Shown piece by piece: positions 8,133-16,643 of a stretch of 64,000 nt of DNA. The stretch spans positions 1,922,001 through 1,986,000 of the forward strand of contig NZ_CP114288.1 in NCBI RefSeq assembly GCF_027111335.1. Reading direction: 5' to 3'. Both the position numbers and the translations under genes were made by a program. Position 1 is the stretch's first letter, and the number at the start of each line of letters is the position of its first letter. The stretch comes from Flavobacterium aquiphilum (lineage in GTDB: Bacteria; Bacteroidota; Bacteroidia; Flavobacteriales; Flavobacteriaceae). Under the pieces are notes generated by a model, which was not told the DNA's origin, made no database searches, and saw only the letters and a program-made list of their open reading frames with translations.

Positions 8133-8645
8133 CTATATTTTTAGTTTCATTAATAAATCGGTTTGCTGTTCATCGCCCAAAGTAAAAACGTGCTTGTCGA
8201 AAGTGACAAAACCATTTTTTGCATAAAACTGTATCGCTCTGTGGTTTTCTTCCCAAACGCCCAGCCACGCATAATCCACCTGATATTCCTGTGCCGTTTT
8301 TATGGCTTGGTCAAGCAGCAGTTGCCCTAATTTTTTTCCGTGAAAATCTTTCAAAACATAAATACGCTGAATTTCGATTGTCTCGTCCTCAACCGTTTCG
8401 GTTTGTGCATTTCCCAGATTTAATTTGAGATAACCCACCGGTTCATTGTCCCAATAGGCAATGTAAAATGGCGAATCCGGATTGTTTATTTCCAAAGTCA
8501 ATTGAGCCGTGTTGAAACTTTCCTGCAGGTATTTTTCCATATTTTCGGGAGTGTTTATTTCCGAAAAAGTTTCGGTAAATGACCTAATGCTTATGTCCTG
8601 TATCGTGCTGAGGTCTTTTATATTGGCTTTTTTAATTTCAATCAT
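8133..8645 (-). CDS. GNAT-family N-acetyltransferase
   Basis: A 170-residue protein starting at MIEIKKANIKD. A longer start at 8684 was rejected because its codons lie in the end of dispersed repeat copy B. The acetyl-CoA motif is seen in the second half (IYVLKDFHGKKLGQLLLDQAI, shown in part: HGKKLGQ), followed by the typical GVWEENHRAIQFYAKNGF strand-helix. This resembles ribosomal or small-molecule acetyltransferases, but the substrate cannot be read. It has no operon partner. Confidence 0.85.
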   Translation of the reverse strand: MIEIKKANIKDLSTIQDISIRSFTETFSEINTPENMEKYLQESFNTAQLTLEINNPDSPFYIAYWDNEPVGYLKLNLGNAQTETVEDETIEIQRIYVLKDFHGKKLGQLLLDQAIKTAQEYQVDYAWLGVWEENHRAIQFYAKNGFVTFDKHVFTLGDEQQTDLLMKLKI

Positions 8646-8665
8646 TTCAATCGGTTTTATTATAA

Positions 8666-8778
8666 TTTTTTGAAGCAGAAACATAGGGCATTTTCAGGAA
8701 ATATCGTCCCGCTTTACACTGCAATCTCTTGTACTGAACCCCAGTACAAGAGGATTTTCGTTTCAATCGGGGCTAAAA
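8666..8778 (-). repeat. Dispersed structured repeat, copy B
   Basis: In minus orientation: the AGCCCCGATTGAAA end at 8778, a central stem CTTGTACTG / CAGTACAAG with a short loop, GATTGCAGTGTAAAGCGGGA, and the distal GTTTCTGCTTC box at 8669-8682. It lies just upstream of the GNAT gene. Confidence 0.8.
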
Positions 8779-8818
8779 GCCGGCATTTTGCTTTTTTGTT
8801 TTAAGCTAAAAATCTGCT

Positions 8819-8880
8819 ACAAATTACATGAATTTTTACTAATTAATTTGTGCTAATTCTTGAAATTCGTGTTTATTTTT
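8819..8880. repeat. Dispersed intergenic repeat related to 32985-33020
   Basis: AATTAATTTGTGCTAATTCTTGAAATTCGTGT resembles the block between trpC and trpF (AATTAATTTGTGTTAATCT...AAATCCGTGT; shown in pieces below 20 bases where contiguous: AATTAATTTGTG, AATTCGTGT). The function is unknown. Confidence 0.45.
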
Positions 8881-8956
8881 TTCTATTTCATTTTAAAAAT
8901 CTATGACAACATTAAACAATTCAATTCATAGTTTCCGAAATCTAAATTTCAATTTG

Positions 8957-8964
8957 TATTTTTG
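8957..8964 (+). promoter_or_regulatory. -7 element for yaaA
   Basis: TATTTTTG matches TAnnTTTG, with a weak TTTC about 21 nt upstream and the ATG 27 nt downstream. Confidence 0.45.
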
Positions 8965-8990
8965 AAATCGTTTTAAAAGAACACATAAAA

Positions 8991-9749
8991 ATGAAAATCG
9001 TACTCTCTCCGGCCAAATCGCTAAATTTCGAACAGGAATTACCAATAACCCAACATACATCATCTTCTTTTCTGAAAGAATCCAGACAAGTCCATAAAGT
9101 TTTGAAGCAACAATCACCGAAAAATTTATCGGAATTGATGTCGATTTCGGACAAGCTAGCTGATTTGAATTGGAAGCGTAACCAAGATTGGAAAACACCT
9201 TTCACTCCCGAGAACGCCCGTCCCGCTATTTATGCCTTTGATGGTGATGTCTATACCGGACTCGACGCTTACTCAATTCCTGTGGATAAAATGGAACAGC
9301 TTCAAGGCAGTCTTAGGATTTTGTCAGGTTTGTACGGATATTTGAAACCGTTGGATTTGATTCAGCCCTACCGATTGGAGATGGGAACGAAATTACCCAT
9401 TGGCGAAAGCAAAAATTTATACGAGTTTTGGAAAAAGACCATCACCGATTCCCTGAACAAAGAACTTAAAAAAGGGGAGTTGTTCATCAATTTGGCGAGT
9501 AATGAATATTTTTCGGCTGTGGATGCCAAAGCCCTGAAAGTTCCTGTCATCACTCCCGAATTTAAGGATTACAAAGACGGTAAACTGAAAATGATCAGTT
9601 TTTTTGCCAAAAAGGCGAGAGGATTGATGGTGCGTTATATTTTGGACACCAATGCCCAAACCATTGATGATTTAAAAGGATTCAATTACGAAGGCTATCA
9701 GTTTGACACTAATTTATCCAAAGGAAATAATTTGGTTTTTACGAGGTAG
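8991..9749 (+). CDS. yaaA: YaaA/UPF0246 peroxide-stress protein
   Basis: A 252-residue YaaA-family protein, normal length for the family, beginning with the conserved MKIVLSPAKSLNFE. The mid-region has FDGDVYTGLDA and RILSGLYGYLKPLDLIQPYRLEMG (the latter read in parts), both family hallmarks, and the end has the basic FFAKKARG motif. E. coli YaaA lowers intracellular free iron under hydrogen peroxide stress and can bind DNA. Here the role is inferred from homology. The gene stands alone, with its own promoter-like element and repeats on either side. Confidence 0.93.
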   Translation: MKIVLSPAKSLNFEQELPITQHTSSSFLKESRQVHKVLKQQSPKNLSELMSISDKLADLNWKRNQDWKTPFTPENARPAIYAFDGDVYTGLDAYSIPVDKMEQLQGSLRILSGLYGYLKPLDLIQPYRLEMGTKLPIGESKNLYEFWKKTITDSLNKELKKGELFINLASNEYFSAVDAKALKVPVITPEFKDYKDGKLKMISFFAKKARGLMVRYILDTNAQTIDDLKGFNYEGYQFDTNLSKGNNLVFTR

Positions 9750-9841
9750 GCTTTAATTGGCCACGGATTAGACGGATAAAACTGATTGCCACGGATTTTA
9801 ATTCAAACGTTTAACTGACTAAATAATAAAATTTGCTGTGC

Positions 9842-9858
9842 AAAGTCTCCCGACTTCG
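9842..9858 (+). repeat. 17-bp direct repeat, left copy
   Basis: AAAGTCTCCCGACTTCG folds as a small hairpin. An identical copy lies at 10662-10678, so the pair brackets the two-gene unit 9888-10611. Confidence 0.7.
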
Positions 9859-9887
9859 CAAGAGTAATAATAGTTTATTGCTTGTCG

Positions 9888-10343
9888 CTAGTTGCTATTT
9901 TTAAATGTATCTTTTAGTGAGTTAATTTGTTCAAATGTCATATCAGTAAGTTTTGTGGAAAAATTGTCTGTCCAATTACTTGTTTCTGTTGTGCTCTGAA
10001 ATATTAGTTGTAAATCTCTTCCGTCTAAAATAATTCTCTTTTTGTTTTTTTCAATTGTCCACGAACCAAAATCTTTGTCTGAATAGTTGTCTACCAATAA
10101 CTTTTCATCTTCAAAAAAATATTTGAATAAATCATACGTAAATTTATTGAGAGAATTGCCAAGTTGTTTTTCTATGTCAAACGCATATGATATGCAAGTT
10201 TCAATAGCCCTATCTAAATTGTGGTCAGTTGTTTCTGTTTGTCGTCCAAATTTGTCTATAAGTTCAACTTTATAAACATTATTTGTGACCTCGTCAAAAC
10301 GCAAAGTCCATTTGTCTACTAATTCTACATTATTTCTAATCAT
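9888..10343 (-). CDS. Hypothetical protein (151 aa) in accessory two-gene unit
   Basis: I do not recognise the family. The product is soluble, acidic and rich in aromatic and Lys/Asp/Asn residues, with no signal peptide or membrane segment. Its start overlaps the end of the upstream 91-residue gene by 8 bases, so the two form one transcription unit. The identical 17-bp hairpin on each side of the pair (9842-9858 and 10662-10678) suggests a mobile or cassette-like unit. Such isolated pairs are often toxin-immunity or orphan immunity genes, but nothing in the sequence shows this. Confidence 0.7.
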   Translation of the reverse strand: MIRNNVELVDKWTLRFDEVTNNVYKVELIDKFGRQTETTDHNLDRAIETCISYAFDIEKQLGNSLNKFTYDLFKYFFEDEKLLVDNYSDKDFGSWTIEKNKKRIILDGRDLQLIFQSTTETSNWTDNFSTKLTDMTFEQINSLKDTFKNSN

Positions 10344-10611
10344 TTTTAGTAAATTTTCGTTCTCCTGTGATATCGTAAGTTTTTAAATGTTCGCCGTTAT
10401 GATTATAGATAGAACATTCAAATTCAGGTTTACTTTTTATTAAGTTAAGGACAAAACTTTCTGCATCATAAAAATTGTCAAATAGTTGATAAACTTCTCC
10501 TTCGTTGTTACCTTTTGAGAATATTGTTAAGTCTTTTTTAAAAACGTGACCTGTCGTATATTCAGCGATAAGAATCGAACATTTATTTTCTTCTAAGATT
10601 GGTGCTTTCAT
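10336..10611 (-). CDS. Hypothetical protein (91 aa) upstream of the 151-aa gene
   Basis: An unrecognised 91-residue soluble protein with no signal peptide, beginning MKAPILEENKCS. Its composition is that of a small alpha/beta domain. It is translationally coupled by an 8-base overlap to the 151-residue gene. It is the first gene of the unit bracketed by the 17-bp direct repeats. Codon use is AT-rich like its surroundings. No catalytic or binding motif could be identified. Confidence 0.65.
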   Translation of the reverse strand: MKAPILEENKCSILIAEYTTGHVFKKDLTIFSKGNNEGEVYQLFDNFYDAESFVLNLIKSKPEFECSIYNHNGEHLKTYDITGERKFTKND

Positions 10612-10661
10612 TCGTTTTTTGTTTGTCGCTTGTAGTATTGCAGCTAACTTCTTGCTTTATG

Positions 10662-10678
10662 AAAGTCTCCCGACTTCG
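10662..10678 (+). repeat. 17-bp direct repeat, right copy
   Basis: Identical to 9842-9858 (AAAGTCTCCCGACTTCG). The gene-free stretch 10612-10922 around it also holds CCTTATCAGTT twice (10684-10694 and 10898-10908) and a terminator. Confidence 0.7.
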
Positions 10679-10772
10679 TACAGCCTTATCAGTTTTAAGA
10701 ACGATTGTTTTTAAGAAACTCTTCTGAGAGTTGGTAACTAAAAATACGAAAAAATTACCTTTGAATTTCTTT

Positions 10773-10798
10773 AAAAAAAGAGGACATTAAATCCTCTT
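10773..10798 (-). terminator. Terminator of the DUF6438 lipoprotein gene
   Basis: The minus-strand stem AAGAGGA / TCCTCTT with a 7-nt loop is followed by seven T residues. It lies about 125 nt past the stop codon. Confidence 0.65.
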
Positions 10799-10904
10799 GA
10801 AATATTACATTTTTTTTTTACGACAAGTCCATAGTTGAGGAATCACACGGTTCAGTTCAACACGAGTTTCATTGTTCGTACTGCGCACGCAACTAAACCT
10901 TATC

Positions 10905-10919
10905 AGTTGGCAGTAGTTC
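10905..10919 (+). repeat. Inverted repeat arm flanking the lipoprotein gene, left
   Basis: AGTTGGCAGTAGTTC is, with one mismatch, the reverse complement of 12075-12089. The two arms exactly bracket the gene at 10923-12068. Confidence 0.6.
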
Positions 10920-10922
10920 TTT

Positions 10923-12068
10923 TTAATCGTATTCTGTTTTGTTTCTTACTCTTTTTAATAAATTATTTTTCTCTAAAAAATTGTAGCCAAGATTTAGTGT
11001 GGTAAATTCACCTTTTTTAGTTTCAAATTTAAAATACTGGCCATCACTTTCTACTTTTTTTTCAGTATCATCTGTCCAATAATTAATTGTATATTTTACT
11101 TTAAAGTCTTTTTTGCTTTCTTCACAATTTTGCAAAATACTTTTTAAATAGAAGCATTCGGATTTAGTTAATTCGCAGACTTTCTTACCGCTTATAAATC
11201 GTGCATATTCAAAATCGACAAATTTCCTGGGCTCATCCTTTCTTTCAAGTTTAATATTTTGATTAAGAAAAACTATTGGTAAAGTTGCCCATTTCATTTC
11301 CGTTGGTGATTCGTCTCCGTAATCTGTTATAGTTTTTAATATTTTGCCATCCTTAATAAATGTAGTCGTAATAGTCATCGCATCCGAGCGACTTGCTATG
11401 TAATCATCTTTTAAGTTTATAAAGTTTGCTTTTTTATAATTGTTTTCAATTTTAATGAAACTTTTTCGGCTAATTTTAGATTTACAGTATCCTTTTTGAT
11501 CCACATACATCTTTCCATAGTATTCAATTTCTCCACTTTTGGAAATCATTATGTCATCAATAGGACAAGTCCCATAACATCCCGAAGTTGACACAATAAC
11601 TTTGTCAAAGGAATTTAGTGGGTCAATTTTATAGTGTTGCTTTAAAAATTTTTCTTTTGATTTGTCATTGTATTCTAAAATTAAAGAATCTTTAGTAAGT
11701 TTAAATATTTTAATATTTACCCACTTTTTATCTTTTAAATCAAACATTTCTAGTCTGTCATTTTTAATTCTATATTTTGTATAGCTCCCGAGAAACTTTC
11801 TCTTATTTCTCCCATCATTATCTTTTTCAGTAAAATCAAAATATCCGGTTTTATTCTCGACTTCTCCATTTTTGTAAAATGAATAACCGGATTCCCCAAA
11901 TGGACTAAATCTCCTTGGAAGTATAATTATATCTTCATTTGTTGTTTCTTTTGGGATCTCGTAAAAACTTTTCCAATCGCCTATAATTAATCTCCCATAA
12001 TTATTAGATTTCTGTTTACAAGAAATTAAAGTTAAAATTAATGCTAATATTATCGTTGTTTTTCTCAT
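10923..12068 (-). CDS. DUF6438-domain lipoprotein
   Basis: A 381-residue lipoprotein with a type II signal (LTLISC, Cys at about 17). The N-terminal half (about 25-145) resembles lipocalin-like lipoprotein domains (GDWKSFYE...). A DUF6438 domain follows from about 150, recognised by the motif SGCYGTCPIDDIMI and then GEIEYYG. The Cys pair in GCYGTC is characteristic. DUF6438 proteins are envelope lipoproteins of unknown function common in Bacteroidota. The gene is enclosed by short inverted repeats (10905-10919 and 12075-12089) and followed by a terminator, as if it were a self-contained accessory unit. Confidence 0.82.
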   Translation of the reverse strand: MRKTTIILALILTLISCKQKSNNYGRLIIGDWKSFYEIPKETTNEDIIILPRRFSPFGESGYSFYKNGEVENKTGYFDFTEKDNDGRNKRKFLGSYTKYRIKNDRLEMFDLKDKKWVNIKIFKLTKDSLILEYNDKSKEKFLKQHYKIDPLNSFDKVIVSTSGCYGTCPIDDIMISKSGEIEYYGKMYVDQKGYCKSKISRKSFIKIENNYKKANFINLKDDYIASRSDAMTITTTFIKDGKILKTITDYGDESPTEMKWATLPIVFLNQNIKLERKDEPRKFVDFEYARFISGKKVCELTKSECFYLKSILQNCEESKKDFKVKYTINYWTDDTEKKVESDGQYFKFETKKGEFTTLNLGYNFLEKNNLLKRVRNKTEYD

Positions 12069-12074
12069 TTTTTA

Positions 12075-12089
12075 GAATTACTGCCAACT
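12075..12089 (-). repeat. Inverted repeat arm flanking the lipoprotein gene, right
   Basis: GAATTACTGCCAACT is the partner of 10905-10919 with one mismatch. It begins seven bases upstream of the lipoprotein start. Confidence 0.6.
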
Positions 12090-12256
12090 AGTATATAGGT
12101 GCAACAAACCTTCTTATATATACTCAAAATCAGGTAGATTGGCTCAGGTTTTGTGGGTTTTATGATGTTTCAAATATAGAAAATAATAATTATAAACTTA
12201 CAAAGTAAGAATGTTGTTTTTAGGAATAATTGTAAAAAGGTAAAAATGTTCCTCTC

Positions 12257-12360
12257 TAGCCCCGATTGAAATGAAAATCCTCTTGTGTTGGGGTTCAACA
12301 CAAGAGATTGTAGTGTAAAGCGGGAACAATGTTGTAAAAAACACCAACTGTTCTTGCTCC
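12257..12360 (+). repeat. Dispersed structured repeat, copy C
   Basis: Elements in order: AGCCCCGATTGAAATG, a stem CTTGTGTTG / CAACACAAG, GATTGTAGTGTAAAGCGGGA, and the distal TTCTTGCTCC box. It fills much of the gene-free stretch 12069-12443. Confidence 0.85.
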
Positions 12361-12378
12361 TAAAAATGATAAAAAAAT

Positions 12379-12422
12379 AAAACTCCGGATTTCACTAATC
12401 AATCAGTGAACTCCGGAGTTTT
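12379..12422 (-). terminator. Terminator of the efflux operon
   Basis: A long stem pairs AACTCCGGA (12381-12389) with TCCGGAGTT (12412-12420), with inner TTCACT/AGTGAA pairing. It is followed by TTTTATTTTTTT on the minus strand, 22 nt past the emrB stop. Confidence 0.85.
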
Positions 12423-12443
12423 ATAAAATTAAATTCTAAAATA

Positions 12444-14027
12444 TTAATGCATCGCTTCGGATGGATCTATTTTGTTTTTTCCTTTTTTGATCGTAAGGAT
12501 GAAAGGAATGCAGAACAGGAACAGGATTCCGAGGTACAGAAAGATATCCATATAGGACAATACGGTGCTTTGGAGCATTACTTTCATTTCGAGTACTTTA
12601 TAGGCTTTGGACAAGGCTTCGTTGGCGGCATATCCTTTTGACATGAAGCCCATCTGTAACTGATGTACCATTTGTTGTACTTTGAGCGAACTTTGGTCAA
12701 GGTACTGAATCAAATTCACTCTATGTTCCTGATTAAGCCTAGAGATGTATGTCGTGATGATGGCAATACCAAATGAACCTCCCAACTGTCTCATCATTCC
12801 GGTAAAAGCGGCTCCTTCACCAATATGTTTTCCTTTTAAAGTGGATAGTGACAAAGTGGTAATTGGCACGAATAAAAATCCTAAACCAACTCCTCTAAGG
12901 ATTAACGGCCAAAACATGTGTTCTACTCCCGTATCCGGTGTCATTAGCCCGTGCATTAGGAAAGTAAAGATGAAAAACACTAGGAATCCTCCCGCTGCCA
13001 TATAGGTTTGGGGAACTCCACGCTGAATCATTTTCCCAATAAAAGGCATCATAATTCCGGTTGTTATCGAACTCGGAAGCAGTAACAACCCTGCATCGGT
13101 AGCTGTCCATCCCAATACTGACTGTGTGTAAATCGGAATAATAAAGGTGGAACCAAAGAGCCCGAATCCCATAATGAACGACATAATGGTTCCTACTCTA
13201 AGATTGTTGTCTTTCAATACTTTTAGGTTTACAATAGGGTGTTTATAAACGAGTTCTCTCCATATAAACAGCACCAGGCCAAAGACCGAAACTACGCTCA
13301 ATGCCACTATCATACCGTCATTGAACCAATCGTCTTGTTGTCCGTGTTCCAAAATAAATTGGAGTGAACCGATGAAAGTTGCCAAGAGGGCAATTCCCCA
13401 CCAATCGACTTGGTTTGCTTTTAGTTTGTCTCCGTATTTTGGGCTTTTTACATAACCAATAGTCAGCAAGGCGGCAATAATACCAATTGGAATGTTGATG
13501 TAAAAAATGAAAGGCCATGAGAAATTGTCAACGATATAACCTCCCAACGGCGGCCCCAATGTAGGCCCCACAATTACTCCCATTCCGTAAATGGCCTGTG
13601 CCATTCCTCTTTTGGCAACCGGATAACTTTCGGTGATGATGGTTTGGGCGGTTACCAGTAAGGCTCCTCCTCCCAGACCCTGTATGAATCGGAATGCGAC
13701 AAGTTCCCAAATATTGGTGGCATTACCACACAAAAAGGAAGATACCGTAAAAACAACAATCGAAGTTGCAAAGTAATTACGACGTCCAAATTGTTGCGAC
13801 AACCAGCTTGTCATTGGGATTACGATTACGTTTGCAATAGCATACGCGGTGATTACCCAAGCGACATCGGTTAGGGTAGCACCAAGACTACCTCTCATAT
13901 TATTTAGGGCTACGTTGACAATTGTGGTGTCCACAATTTCCAGTAAAGCACACATTATACAGGTTATCGTGATAATAACCCTGTTAATGCCGTATTCTAC
14001 TAAATCGTCTTCTTGGTTTTGTACCAT
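12444..14027 (-). CDS. emrB: DHA2-family (EmrB/QacA) multidrug efflux MFS permease
   Basis: A 527-residue inner-membrane permease with about 14 hydrophobic helices, typical of DHA2 drug/H+ antiporters. The loop after helix 2 has the MFS motif A-like LSQQFGRRNYF, and motif C appears as GVIVGPTLGPPLGGYI. It is the last gene of tetR-tolC-emrA-emrB, so it forms the inner-membrane part of a tripartite pump with the adaptor and outer-membrane channel encoded upstream. A 202-bp gap with palindromic arms separates it from emrA. Substrates cannot be predicted. Confidence 0.93.
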   Translation of the reverse strand: MVQNQEDDLVEYGINRVIITITCIMCALLEIVDTTIVNVALNNMRGSLGATLTDVAWVITAYAIANVIVIPMTSWLSQQFGRRNYFATSIVVFTVSSFLCGNATNIWELVAFRFIQGLGGGALLVTAQTIITESYPVAKRGMAQAIYGMGVIVGPTLGPPLGGYIVDNFSWPFIFYINIPIGIIAALLTIGYVKSPKYGDKLKANQVDWWGIALLATFIGSLQFILEHGQQDDWFNDGMIVALSVVSVFGLVLFIWRELVYKHPIVNLKVLKDNNLRVGTIMSFIMGFGLFGSTFIIPIYTQSVLGWTATDAGLLLLPSSITTGIMMPFIGKMIQRGVPQTYMAAGGFLVFFIFTFLMHGLMTPDTGVEHMFWPLILRGVGLGFLFVPITTLSLSTLKGKHIGEGAAFTGMMRQLGGSFGIAIITTYISRLNQEHRVNLIQYLDQSSLKVQQMVHQLQMGFMSKGYAANEALSKAYKVLEMKVMLQSTVLSYMDIFLYLGILFLFCIPFILTIKKGKNKIDPSEAMH

Positions 14028-14057
14028 TTTTTTCTGATTTATTCGCTGTATTCTTTT

Positions 14058-14201
14058 AACATATAAGTCATATAAGTTTTTAAAATTTTGTTCATCAGTG
14101 TTTAAAAGAGAGTATAAGTTGAAAACTTACTTTACTTAGATGAACTTTTAATTTTGCTTGATAACGTTTTAAATAAAAAGCTTATATGACTTATATGTTT
14201 A
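14058..14201. repeat. Inverted repeat with ACATATAAGTCATATAAG arms inside the efflux operon
   Basis: ACATATAAGTCATATAAG (about 14059-14076) and CTTATATGACTTATATGT (about 14182-14199) are exact reverse complements 105 bp apart. They fill the emrA-emrB gap. Confidence 0.7.
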
Positions 14202-14229
14202 AAATAATCTATTTGATAAAGCGGTTTTA

Positions 14230-15309
14230 TTACTTCAAATGAACATCCACGTCAGCGTTCATACCCGGACGAAGCAATTTTATTTTTTGAGGATCGTTTG
14301 AAGCGTTAAGGCTTATTTTTACCGGTAATCTTTGGATGGTTTTTACAAAGTTTCCAGTTGCGTTATCCGGAGGAAGTAATGAAAAACGGGATCCTGTAGC
14401 CGGTGAAAAAGAAGTAAGCGTTCCTTCAAAATCATAGTCAGGATATGCATCTACTCTTACCGTTACTTTTTGGCCAATAACCATTTTGTTCAATTGTGTT
14501 TCTTTAAAATTAGCCACAACCCAAGCTTCATTGTTATTGATGATGAAAAATAAAGATTGTCCTTGTTGTACCAGTTGTCCCGGTTGAATGTCAATTTTTG
14601 AAACTTGTCCGTCAATAGCAGCGGTTACCACAGTGTAAGTCAGGTTTAATTGAGCCACTTCAAGCAATGCTTTTGCTTTTTTGATATTGGCAGCCGCAAC
14701 TTCCGTTTGTTTATTGGTAACTCTTGATTTTGCTTCGATTACCGATTTTTGGTAAGCACTCGCTTTTTGTTGTTGTTGCAAAATACGTACTTGGCTTTCA
14801 GCTTCTTGTTTGGCGGCCAATGCTTGTTCGTATTGTTGTTTTGTGATCGAGTGATTTTTGTATAGGTTTTCGTAACGAACATAATCACTAGTTGCTCTGC
14901 CCAATCTGATTTTGGCAGTTTCAATATTTCCTCCAGCCGATTGAACGTTAGCATCCGAAACGGCAATGCTAGCCAATGCACTTCCAATATCTTCTTTGGC
15001 TACTTCATAACCACCTTCAGCACCGATTAAAGCTGCGTTTGCTTCTTCAATTTTTAATTGATAATCTCTTTTGTCAATGGTAAATAAAGTATCTCCCTTT
15101 TTTACATAATCATTATCCTTAACATATACTTTGCTGATATATCCCGAAACTCTTGGGATAATAGGATTCATGTTTTTCTCAATTTGGGCATCGTCTGTTT
15201 CTTCGTGTCCTTGAGAATGGATGTATTTTACGATTCCGTAAGTTCCTCCTGTTAGGATCAAAACCAATAGGATTATGATGAATTTTGTGTTTGTTTTTTT
15301 CTTTTCCAT
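14230..15309 (-). CDS. emrA: HlyD/EmrA-family periplasmic adaptor
   Basis: A 359-residue membrane-fusion protein. A single N-terminal membrane helix (about 9-27) precedes a biotinyl-lipoyl-like half-motif (GYISKVYVKDNDYVKKGDTL, read as one strand pair). A long Gln/Ala/Glu-rich coiled-coil hairpin (about 85-205) follows, then the second lipoyl half (GQVSKIDIQPGQLVQQGQ) and a beta-barrel. It links the emrB permease to the TolC-like channel. It is 14 bp downstream of tolC in the same operon, so co-expression is expected. Confidence 0.93.
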   Translation of the reverse strand: MEKKKTNTKFIIILLVLILTGGTYGIVKYIHSQGHEETDDAQIEKNMNPIIPRVSGYISKVYVKDNDYVKKGDTLFTIDKRDYQLKIEEANAALIGAEGGYEVAKEDIGSALASIAVSDANVQSAGGNIETAKIRLGRATSDYVRYENLYKNHSITKQQYEQALAAKQEAESQVRILQQQQKASAYQKSVIEAKSRVTNKQTEVAAANIKKAKALLEVAQLNLTYTVVTAAIDGQVSKIDIQPGQLVQQGQSLFFIINNNEAWVVANFKETQLNKMVIGQKVTVRVDAYPDYDFEGTLTSFSPATGSRFSLLPPDNATGNFVKTIQRLPVKISLNASNDPQKIKLLRPGMNADVDVHLK

Positions 15310-15323
15310 GATATTGGCGGTAG

Positions 15324-16643
15324 TTATATTTTTGAAAGGTTGAAGGTTTGTGATAATTGTCCTGTAGCCGAAAGTAATTCGTAATATCTTTGAATCACGT
15401 CAACTTTGGCAATGGTTTCGCTTATTTTTGATTTCAGTTGTTCTACATCGGCTTCAAGTAAATCATTGGTGTCCGAAAGACCGTTTTCGTATTTATCTTT
15501 TACGATTCGGTAATTTTCAGTTGCCTGATCAACAGCTTCTTTGTAAACAATGTTTTGTTTTATTGCCAAATCATAATTGGTAATTGACTGCTGTACTTGA
15601 ACTCTAATGTTGTCTTTTAAAAGTTCCTCAGTGTTTTTTACTTCAAGAGCTTTACTTTCTGCAATTTTTACTTGTGTACCATTTTTAAGGATTCCGCTGA
15701 TGTCGTAAGATACGCCTACACCAAAGAACATCGCATTTTCCAAAGTTACGATATTGTTCATGTTCAAAGCAGCATATCCACCCACCAAAGCTACGCTAGG
15801 GTAGTAGGCTCCTTTGGCAATTTTGACATTGTTTTGAGTTGCTTTTTCCTGAAATTGCAATGCCTCCAAATCTTTTCTGTTTTCAAAAGCGGGTTTCTCG
15901 TCTGATGGGACTTCATCTTTGTGAAGATTAATCAAATCACTTTCATTAACAACCAATTTAGTCTCTGTTGGTAATTTTAACAAAGTTACGAGATAGTAAT
16001 TGATTACTTTTTCATTGTTTAACGCTTCGTCAAGTGACAACTGAATTTTTGAAGCCTGAAGTTGCGCTTTCAATAAATCATTTCGAGGAATGATTCCGTT
16101 TTTTTCCAAAGCAATAAAATCCGTAACACGTTGATTGGCGCTTTTTTGGTTTTCCTTCAATAATTCGATGGTTCTTTGTACTTTATAAAGATTGGCATAG
16201 TAGTTTATCACTCTCATGGCCACATCTTCTTTAGTCTTGGATGCCATCGCATTTTCAGCCTGAAATAAATTATCCTGAAGTTTTATACCGTTTTGAATTT
16301 TCATTCCGGCAAATACAGGGATATTTAAACTGGCTTGGCCTATCATTATTCTATCCGGTACAGGAAAAGCTCCAGATCCAGCATTGATGTCTAATTTTAC
16401 TGTTGGTTCGGTTAATTGAAGCAATTGCCCGTTGATTTTCAGGTCCGGGTATTGCGTGTTCTTGGCCGATTGTAATTCCTGTTTCTTGGTTTCTACTTTG
16501 GTGTTGGCCAATGAGATTTCATTACTTTTTGTCCAAGCCAATTGTATCGCCTCTTCCAGCTTAATATTGGTCTTGTCTTGGGCATTGATTGATGAAACTC
16601 CAATGAAGAAACTTCCAAAGAGCATTAAATTTCTAACTTTCAT
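15324..16643 (-). CDS. tolC: TolC-family outer-membrane efflux channel
   Basis: A 439-residue outer-membrane factor with a type I signal peptide (cleavage near NAQ, residue 22). It has the duplicated alpha-helical, Gln/Lys/Glu-rich OEP repeats: EEAIQLAWTKSNEI begins the first, and RNDLLKAQLQASKIQL and NDLLEADVEQLKSKI mark the conserved helices. It completes the tripartite pump with emrA and emrB. Its 5' end overlaps the tetR 3' end by 11 bases, which suggests translational coupling to the regulator. Confidence 0.93.
   Translation of the reverse strand: MKVRNLMLFGSFFIGVSSINAQDKTNIKLEEAIQLAWTKSNEISLANTKVETKKQELQSAKNTQYPDLKINGQLLQLTEPTVKLDINAGSGAFPVPDRIMIGQASLNIPVFAGMKIQNGIKLQDNLFQAENAMASKTKEDVAMRVINYYANLYKVQRTIELLKENQKSANQRVTDFIALEKNGIIPRNDLLKAQLQASKIQLSLDEALNNEKVINYYLVTLLKLPTETKLVVNESDLINLHKDEVPSDEKPAFENRKDLEALQFQEKATQNNVKIAKGAYYPSVALVGGYAALNMNNIVTLENAMFFGVGVSYDISGILKNGTQVKIAESKALEVKNTEELLKDNIRVQVQQSITNYDLAIKQNIVYKEAVDQATENYRIVKDKYENGLSDTNDLLEADVEQLKSKISETIAKVDVIQRYYELLSATGQLSQTFNLSKI

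Noticed and set aside
9842..12094. Integron gene cassettes with attC sites
   Set aside because: No integrase and no convincing attC core sites; only short flanking repeats are seen.
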